64,000 nt of DNA. Origin: Eutreptiella sp. 'Long Island Sound 2002' (Eukaryota; Euglenozoa; Euglenophyceae; Eutreptiales; Eutreptiaceae). The translations under genes and the position numbers were made by a program. Positions 53,906-61,500 of the stretch are shown here, piece by piece. Below the pieces are notes generated by a model. The model had not been told where the DNA came from and searched no databases. It worked only from the letters and a program-made list of their open reading frames with translations. The stretch spans positions 161,638,283 to 161,702,282 of the forward strand of contig OZ038381.1 in assembly GCA_964036045.1 (NCBI GenBank). The letters run 5' to 3'. Each line of letters begins with the position of its first letter. Position 1 is the stretch's first letter.

Positions 53906-54280
53906 CTAGGCCCGCCGCTTGCGGCGGCATCTGAAACGCTGTGAGAGGACTTGTACATAGTTGAGGTCACTAAGTGCCCTCTTGCGGGCACGCCGCGCCA
54001 AATGCCGCACTGTCACGGGCTCTTGTCCAAGATCCCACCCCTCTCGACGGAGGCTGTCATCTATGGTGTGGTTGTCAACCACAACCTGCACACCTAGGCG
54101 GCCACGCAGGAGGCTTAGGCCCTCGCTATTGCGCAGCATGCGCTTTAGCCTGCGGTGGCTGCCTTCCATGGCAAAGCATGAAAATTTGGAGAGGATTCTC
54201 CACTTGCGGGCAAAGAAATACATGTGGTCAATCCACAGATGTGACCACAGCAGCTTAGGCCACTATAACACTAAGTGGGC
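53906..54280 (-). pseudogene. Transposase-like fragment upstream of the Ulp1-like region
   Basis: The minus strand encodes LLWSHLWIDHMYFFARKW, FSCFAMEGSHRRLKRMLRN and VVVDNHTIDDSLRREGWD. The layout resembles the C-terminal part of transposases in the KDZ-like group, which also carry Ulp1 domains, but I cannot confirm catalytic residues. Ends at a stop near 53906. The upstream part is lost at the junction with a LINE remnant near 54290. Confidence 0.4.
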
Positions 54281-54296
54281 CTTGCCCATTTGTATG

Positions 54297-55854
54297 CTAC
54301 ATTCGCGAAGCCTTCCTACGTCCCCCCGGACAGCCATCCGGTGTCAGGTCCGCCTCAATACCGCTCACCGTTTTCCGCCCCAGATTGTCCGACTGGAGCG
54401 GGGCCATGACAAGAGTGTGGGTCAAACTGCTGCAGAACGACTCAAATGGGTTCCACGGTGCCCTGAGACCGTGTGGCCTCCGAGGCGGGGCGTACTCCGA
54501 TCTCCCTGACAAGTTCTCATATACTTGTCGTTGATAAGAGTTTTCCGGGCTGCGTAGGACTTCTCCCACTCTAGCACATCTAGACTCATAACACATGGTC
54601 CCCAGATCCATCATCCCCATCACAAAGGCGGCAACAACATTGTCCGCCCCCGTCGAGGAGCGGCGCAAGAATGTGATCGTTTCTTGGAACTCTGTGGGGA
54701 TGATCCCGGACATGAGGACCACGGTCCACTGCACCCCATGTTTGCGCCACATCTCTCGTGCCAGGCCCGCATCTGCTTGTGGGAGAAACTCCAGGATGCT
54801 GCTCACTAACTCTCGGAGGGTCTATGCCACCGACTCGGACCTTTCGCATTGGATGAGCATGTCAGCGACATCTTCTTCTGGCCCCCACAGAATACACACG
54901 GGTTTGGGGGGATGTGTTGATGTGGCTGCCATTCCTTGTACACTCGCATGGATTGTTGTGTGGGCAGCTTGCCGTCCCTTGCACGGACAATGTGCCGGTG
55001 GAGGGGTCCATCTAGGAGATCTTTCACTTGCACCGCTGCCACCCCGCATCCCAACGGCGTATGGGACCGGGTGACCAGGGCCGCATGCTTTATTCCCCGC
55101 TATGTTACACGGGCCAGTTCCTCGTATGTCGGCGGACGGAGGTCAAAGACGCCTTCGTCGTCTGGGATCATGAGCTGAACATGCATGCTGGGTGCCGCTA
55201 GCCGTGTGGGTAGGGGCTGGGACGAGGCTGCTGCAGTATCGGCAGAGTGGAGGAGAAAAGAGAGCAGATGGGAACTCTGCTTGACAAGCCATAGCGTGTC
55301 CATGACTGCCTCGGATAACCTTTGCTGTAGGGCATGCAGCATCCAGTCCAGGGACTGATGGTTTACCGGCGTGGCGGTATACTTGGTGATACCCTGTCGT
55401 AAGGACTGGTGGACTGGTGATACCCGATGACTGTGGCGTCCACGGCGTGGAAGGACTTGGGCGGAGCGAACGCGTGGAGAATGGCCAGGGCTGATCCGAG
55501 GACTTCCGCATCCGGTACTGTGCCATAGGAGGATCCTATCCATGTTGGAGCCGCGCAACTTGATATGGCTACGTTTGTCATAGCCGCATCCTGCGGCGAC
55601 GCATCTAACGATGTGTACGAGGCCGCATCATCCTCCAGAAGCCAACAAAATTTGTTGGGAGAAAACCAAACCACATCTGTGGGTGTGAAGCACTCCACGT
55701 CCCCCAGTGCTAGAGCATTGCTCAGTGATAAGACTGGTGCCACCACTTTGTCGGGCTGGACTGCCGAGTGATAGAACCACTGCACAGTCGCCGTAGGATA
55801 GATTTTGCTGAAGCAGCTGATGCAGTGAATGGCTCCTTGCTCCATATCCAACAA
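54297..55854 (-). pseudogene. LINE-C remnant: RNase H and C-terminal zinc finger
   Basis: Broken frames on the minus strand. RNase H signs: DAEVLGSALAILHAFAPP (catalytic Glu), SFHAVDATVIG (Asp) and LLHSADTAAAS (last Asp). Then KLPTQQSMRVYKEW with CVFC and, one frame over, DMLIQCER, the zinc finger typical of the LINE C-terminus. The remainder has FLPQADAGLAREMWRKHGVQ. Interruptions are TAG at 55100-55102, TAG near 54829-54831 and at least two frameshifts. Its 5' side is cut by the 48-bp minisatellite array B. Confidence 0.65.
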
Positions 55855-56262
55855 AGCGTGGATTGCGAGTCCCTAACCCCAACTCAAGGGGCCACACGAC
55901 AAAGTGTGGATTGCGAGTCCCTAACCCCAACTCAAGGGGCCACACAATAAAGCGTGGATTGCGAGTCCCTAACCCCAACTCAAGGGGCCACGCAACAAAG
56001 CGTGGATTGCGAGTCCGTAACCCCAATTCAAGGGGCCACGCAACAAAGCGTGGATTCAGGGTCCCTAACCCCAACTCAAAGCGCCACGCAACAAAGCATG
56101 GATTGCGAGTCCCTAACCCCAACTCAAGGGGCCACACGACAAAGCATGGATTGCGAGTCCCTAACCCCAACTCAAGGGGCCACACAACAAAGCGTGGATT
56201 GCGAGTCCCTAACCCCAACTCAAGGGGCCACGCAACAAAGCGTGAATTGCGAGCCCCTAACC
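55849..56262. repeat. 48-bp minisatellite, array B (about 8.5 copies)
   Basis: Same unit as array A with GAGTCCCTAACCCCAACTC, AAGGGGCCAC, a spacer and GCGTGGATTGC. Because 48 is a multiple of three it keeps repeated frames open on both strands; these are not genes. Confidence 0.92.
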
Positions 56263-56380
56263 TAACCTTAACAAAAAAAAATCTGGTTCCTCAAGGACCG
56301 CCCTGCAAAAGGGGACAAAATCAGAAGTGGCTACCTCACCCCTCCCTTGGTACACTCTAGAACACCCAATTTCGTTCTAG

Positions 56381-56465
56381 CCTAGAACTTCTAGTCTAGA
56401 TGTTCTGGACTAGAACGGTTCTCTAGATGGTCTAGCCTAGAACACAAATCGTTCTAGCGTGGACT
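56381..56465. repeat. CTAGAAC/GTTCTAG cluster 1
   Basis: Eight or so copies of the half-palindromes TCTAG, CTAGAAC and GTTCTAG in 85 bp just outside the left arm of the foldback. Similar clusters lie at 57462-57545 and 57694-57770. Confidence 0.65.
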
Positions 56466-56494
56466 GGTAGAATAGGTAGAAGATAAAAAACAAA

Positions 56495-57410
56495 TTGTCA
56501 CACTGGGTTGGGGGGTGCATGACACACACACTCATAGCAACCAACACACTTGACGCATGCATACACATATGTGCCCCCCCCCCCCCCCAGCGTACACACA
56601 GTTTTGCGGGAGCATATGCACAACACAACACACAACATACGATTCAAGGGTGGGGAGGGTGGGGTAAGAGGCCGACCACAAGCACCGCACAAACACCCCC
56701 TGAGTGTCGAGCTATCAGCCCCCCCCCCCCGCTTTCCATGTTGTGGTCTGGGTTGTGGGGCTACTCTACTTGTTGTGCTTAAGGTTAGGGAGGGTATCCA
56801 TTACCTTTTTGCAGGTGTGCTTTTGTTTTTTGAATTCGTTGACTTCAGAATTGAATTAACAAGTGCGTACACAGTGACACCAAGAGATAGGTGTGTTACT
56901 CCTTCCCTCCTCCCCGCCATGTGTGTCTGTGGTGTGGGGTTGTCGAGGGAGGAACGATGGTGGGAAGGGGGGACCTGTACACTAGACAACCCCACACCAC
57001 AGACACACATGGCGGGGAGGAGGGAAGGAGTAACACACCTACCTCTTGGTGTCACCGTGTACGCACTTCTTAATTCAATTCTGAAGTCAACGAATTCAAA
57101 AAACAAAAGCACACCTGCAAAAAGGTAATGGATACCCTCCCTAACCTTAAGCACAACAAGTAGAGTAGCCCCACAACCCAGACCACAACATGGAAAGCGG
57201 GGGGGGGGGGGGCTGATAGCTCGACACTCAGGGGGTGTTTGTGCGGTGCTTGTGGTCGGCCTCTTACCCCACCCTCCCCACCCTTGACATTGTATGTTGT
57301 GTGTTGTGTCTATGCCAAACTGTGTATGCTGGGGGGGGGGGGGGCACATATGCATATACATGCGCCCACTGTGTTGGTTTCCATGTGTGTGTGTGTGTCA
57401 TGGAACCCCT
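56495..57410. mobile_element. Large imperfect palindrome (foldback element)
   Basis: The left arm (about 56495-56944) is the reverse complement of the right arm (56985-57410) around a 40-bp centre; the inner 300 bp are nearly perfect. Arms hold C or G runs (56573, 56718, 57200, 57331) that mirror each other. Frames of about 190 codons on opposite strands encode the same peptide, as a palindrome requires. Long terminal inverted repeats with almost no centre are typical of foldback transposons. No transposase is present; target duplication not found. Confidence 0.75.
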
Positions 57411-57461
57411 CCCACACACACATTGGTGTCCTTCGCTGGCCAAAATGGTTGAATTTTTTTG

Positions 57462-57545
57462 TTCTAGTTTCGCTCTAGGCTAGATGTTCTAGCGCCGTTC
57501 TAGGGAGCGGCGCTAGAACGTCGCTAGAACGTCGCTAGAACAAAA
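57462..57545. repeat. CTAGAAC/GTTCTAG cluster 2
   Basis: Includes GCGGCGCTAGAAC and two successive GTCGCTAGAAC units directly outside the right foldback arm. Confidence 0.65.
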
Positions 57546-57693
57546 ACTTTTTCCATTCCAATTTCAGGTCAACACGGTGAAATTGTGAAAAACAAGCCCT
57601 AGGCCCCCAAGTACTGATAGGTGGGTCCAAGTTGGATCCCTCATATCACCCACCCTTGACCCCCACGGGTGGGGGTAACCCCCTCTTTTTTTC

Positions 57694-57850
57694 GTTCTAG
57701 CCTTCTAGCGCCGTCTAGGCTAGAACGAAATTGGGTCTTCTAGCGTGTACCTAGGGCTGCCTTTTGGGGGGGCTAGAAGAGGGCGGAAGTGCTATGTCAC
57801 CCCTGCATTCTCGGGGGTCCGCAAAGCCAAGCGCGGGGAAAAAATCAGAA
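57694..57850. repeat. CTAGAAC cluster 3 and a copy of the dispersed CATTC repeat
   Basis: 57694-57770 has four CTAG-type units. 57762-57850 repeats the block GAGGGCGGAAGTGCTATG with TCACCCCTGCATTCTCGG found twice at 41785-42108. Confidence 0.65.
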
Positions 57851-57889
57851 GTGGCCCACAGGTGGGCACATCGGTTACAGGCATGCGAT

Positions 57890-58235
57890 TTCAGTAAAAT
57901 TGGTAATTGTTTCTTTGCCGTAATGTCGTGTAATTTTTTTATTTTTGCGGTAAAAACCTGTAGGAAAAAATCGTCACATCTTGTAATTTTTTTTTGCGGT
58001 AAGTTGTGTAATTTTTTTTGCGCTCAATGCGTGTAACAAAAAAATCGTCACGTTGTGTAATTATTTTTTTGCGGTGAATGTGTGTATGAAAAAATCGTCA
58101 GGTTGTGTAATTTTTTTTTGCGGTAATGCGTGTGACGGGCATACACGAGTTACCGCAAAAAAAAATTACACGACCAGACGATTTTTTTGTTACGCATTTA
58201 CCGCAAAAAAAAATTACACGAATTACAACATACAC
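57890..58235. repeat. AT-rich tandem repeat with GCGGTAA core, locus 2, with inversion
   Basis: Five or six direct units (TTTTTGCGGTAA, CGTGTA) to about 58130, then two inverted units (TTACCGCAAAAA) to 58235. The junction CGTGTGACGGGCATACACG forms a short inverted repeat. Confidence 0.65.
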
Positions 58236-58570
58236 TCTCCAGGTCTGCGCAGAATGCAGTTCGCAACGTGCGAGACTGCACCTGCAGTACCGCCAAAACC
58301 AGGGCATGTCCGCAGATTGTTTGCTGTGCTCCTCTCATTATCTCCCGCTGCGGCACACAGACGCCACAGTGAGAGTCAAACGTACACATGCAGCCGACGC
58401 CTTGAGCGCCGGATTGCATCCGGTGGTCGGGAAAAGATTCGCGCCTACAACCGTTGTGAAGTAACCGACCACCATCGTAGGGTGCCGTTTCCCACTAACT
58501 GTCATCCAAAAAAAAATCGACGACGACGGGTAGTTAGCTGCAGACCCAAGCGGTCGCTCACGACCCCTTC
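58236..58570. other. Downstream region of the ABM-like gene
   Basis: No supported gene. If an intron began at GTAGGA near 58574 on the minus strand the gene could continue here, but no third ABM-like domain is seen. Confidence 0.4.
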
Positions 58571-61500
58571 CTACCGAGTCCAAGCCTTGTCCTCGTACGT
58601 AAAAAAGCTGCAGCCTAGCGGCCTCAACGCAGCCTTACACTTCTCAACTTCATCGCGCGGGCCGTGGAGCTGCAGACTAGTGATACTTGCGTATTGCAGG
58701 GCTTTCTGCAGGGCAGAGTCAACAATGGTGAGATGGTCCATCACATCCTGTGCGGTCCGGTATGACTCTCGACAGTAGGCGTAGTCGTCGGAATATACAA
58801 AACTGTAGCTCAGGCAACCGGGCTCGTCCTTGGCCTTGTCGACGTCCCAGCACGCCTTGAACTTCGCCCAGTCTTTGACCTCGAACAGGGGGCAGAGCCA
58901 AATGCGCTTGTCCTTCGCAACGCCGAAGCCGCCCTGCACGCGCCTCCATGCCTTGGGATCGTAGGAGAAGAATGCACACCCCAGGGCAGACAATTCCGCC
59001 CGACACTTGTTGATCTCATCAGCTGGGCCATGGAGTTCCAGCGATGTCAATGTGGAGTACTCCAGTGCCTGCTTTAAGGCTGCAAACAACAGAGCACCAA
59101 TGGCATAGGGGAGTATGGCGGAGGTTCCATGTAGGATGATGTGCCACCGAGTAGTACAACAGGTGTGGGTACGGGGTACAACAGGAGGAGGAGGGTGGGT
59201 GGGGGTGCGGGGTGGGGGTGCACGGAATATCACAGCACGGTGGCCTGGGGGGATACTTGCCACATCTCATATCGCAAAACACTCCCCCTCTTCGAAATGG
59301 GTCCGTGCAAAAGGGGCTTTTGGGGGCATCGTAAAGTTGGCAAAAGCGGTGAAAAACTTGACAGGTTTGGGGTGTGCATATGACAAAAGTCGTTGGGAAT
59401 TTATAGGGCTACACATAGTTGCAAACGCGCAATATCATGGCACCAAAAGCATGGCCAATCCAAAGGATCATTATGCTGCAAAATAGGAGATCGGGAGCTC
59501 GAAAACAATGGTTGCAAGAAGACGTTTCATGGACACCAGATGACACTAAACACGAAAACCAAACTTACTGCTCGTCCTAAAACGACCTGCCTTCGGTTGC
59601 TCTCCTGACAACATTATGCAATGGCGACAGCCACCATTTATCACAAACCAAATGTGAAAAAAAGACATCTCGTCACACAGACATATCCATTGGGATTGTC
59701 ATCCATTTTGCAATGGCAATCGGCAGAGTGGCTGTCAACTGCTTGTCATTTGCCTGCACAAAACAATTGCCAGGGTCACACCATGCCAGGCTGCCTTACA
59801 AACTGCCCATGCCCTACTGTCAGGATGCCCACCACATTGTCCATGCTACCCCCGAACTGGCCCAGGGCTCAGTTGGATCGGAAAGCCACCGTCGGATGAC
59901 CCCATGCCCTGCTGTCCTTCAGCAATGCCCCACATTACTCGCATGTTCCACTGTGTGCACCACAGCGCCCCTGCCCTGCCCTGGCGTCTGTCAGAAAAGG
60001 CAGGGGAACTCTGATAGACAGCAGGGCAAGGGCAACAATAGGGCATTAGCCAGGGGTGGGGGAAAAAAGGTTTGCGCGGGCGGGGGGGGCCTTCGAGCTC
60101 CTTTCCTAGACCCCCCCCCCTTCAGGGCTCGAAGGTCGGGAGGCCTAAAAAGTAGCCTGCACAACCCAAAAAAGGACCGTTCAATGATTAAAACTGATTT
60201 CCAGCACTTCCCTGCCCCCCACCAACAGTGGTGGTACTTATGTCCGGTCAATTCCGGCTACATCCCATAGCACAAAAAAAAAGGATGCAGCGCCCCACCT
60301 TGGCCTCCTGTTGGCACTACACTTAAGAATCAGATGAATCATCTGATGAATCAGAAACAGCAGATCCTGAACTACTACCATCAGAAGTAGAATCAGAACT
60401 TGGGGAATCGGAGTCGGAGTCAGTGCTTGAGCTTGAAGTGGAAGTGGACGTGGAAGTGGCACTGGAAGATGCAGCATGCACCGAGGGTGCATAATCTGAG
60501 TCCTGGAGGCGAGAATCAACATCTGACCTCTGTATTGCGCACTCTGGACAGAACATACACGAATACATGTTCCGAATTCCAAAATTCTTCATAGGGGGTG
60601 CCTGGCATAGGAAAAGGTGTAAAAGGCAAAGCAATGATGTCCGACATTTTTCTTGGTAAAATGCAGAAAACCCAGAAATGGTGCTGAAAAAAGATACTTG
60701 TTTATTCCTCCTTTCTAACGGAGTGGGAGTGTTAGAAGGAGAGGTCGCGGCCACCTTTATAGCCCCCGAGGGATGGGGGGGGGTCTGAGTGCGTATTTCG
60801 CTTAGCCCACTTTATAAGGGGGTTGGGCATTGCGACTCCTGAGGAGGAGCCCTGGGCGCCCCCGGTCCTCAGTTTTTTCTTTTGCCTCCTCCCCGAATTG
60901 GATGCGCCAAAAAAGGGTGTTACACCTGTCGGACATCAGCCATCACGGTTGAGCGCACTAGGGGAACTGCCCGTGCCCCTTTTATACCCTGTAGGGCCCG
61001 GCGGGAGTTAAGTCCGGAATTTTTTTCAGTTCGCTGGGTAAAAAATACCCAAAATTTTGTTTCATGAACGGTCCTGACCTTCGAGCCCCTTTCCTGGACC
61101 CCCCCCCCCCTCCTTCGGAGGGCTCGAAGCCCCCCCCCCCCCCCCCGCGCAAACCTTTTTTCCCCTTCCCCAGGTTTGGGGGGTTTGGGCAACAGTGGGG
61201 CACTGGCAATCGAGAGTCGGTCTGACAGACAGTCAATATGGGAATATCAAAGAATCCAACAAATTCTGTTGCCTGTAGCAACGCCCCCTCCTTGGGAAAG
61301 ATTGGGGGAGTCCACTTGTCTTTCCATCCCCAGCCATACATAATTTTTTGTAAGGAACATCCTCACAAGTTTCCGAAGATCGTTCAACGCTCTCATCGCT
61401 CGCAGGTACCAATTTTGTTCGTGTCCTCAAGTGTAATTGGACGCAATTTTGGCAGGTGGCAAGCCCAGCTCCTACCGTGCCTCTACCCCTACATTGTGTG

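Noticed and set aside
55849-56262. Regular 48-bp repeats with internal dyad, CRISPR-like at first sight
   Set aside because: The whole 48-bp unit is repeated without unique spacers and the genome is eukaryotic; it is a minisatellite.
55628-56360. Repetitive frames on both strands (WPLELGLGTRNP and related peptides)
   Set aside because: Produced by the 48-bp unit being divisible by three; no evidence of a gene.
56550-57361. Two frames of about 190 codons on opposite strands
   Set aside because: They encode the same peptide because of the foldback palindrome; no domain or start context.
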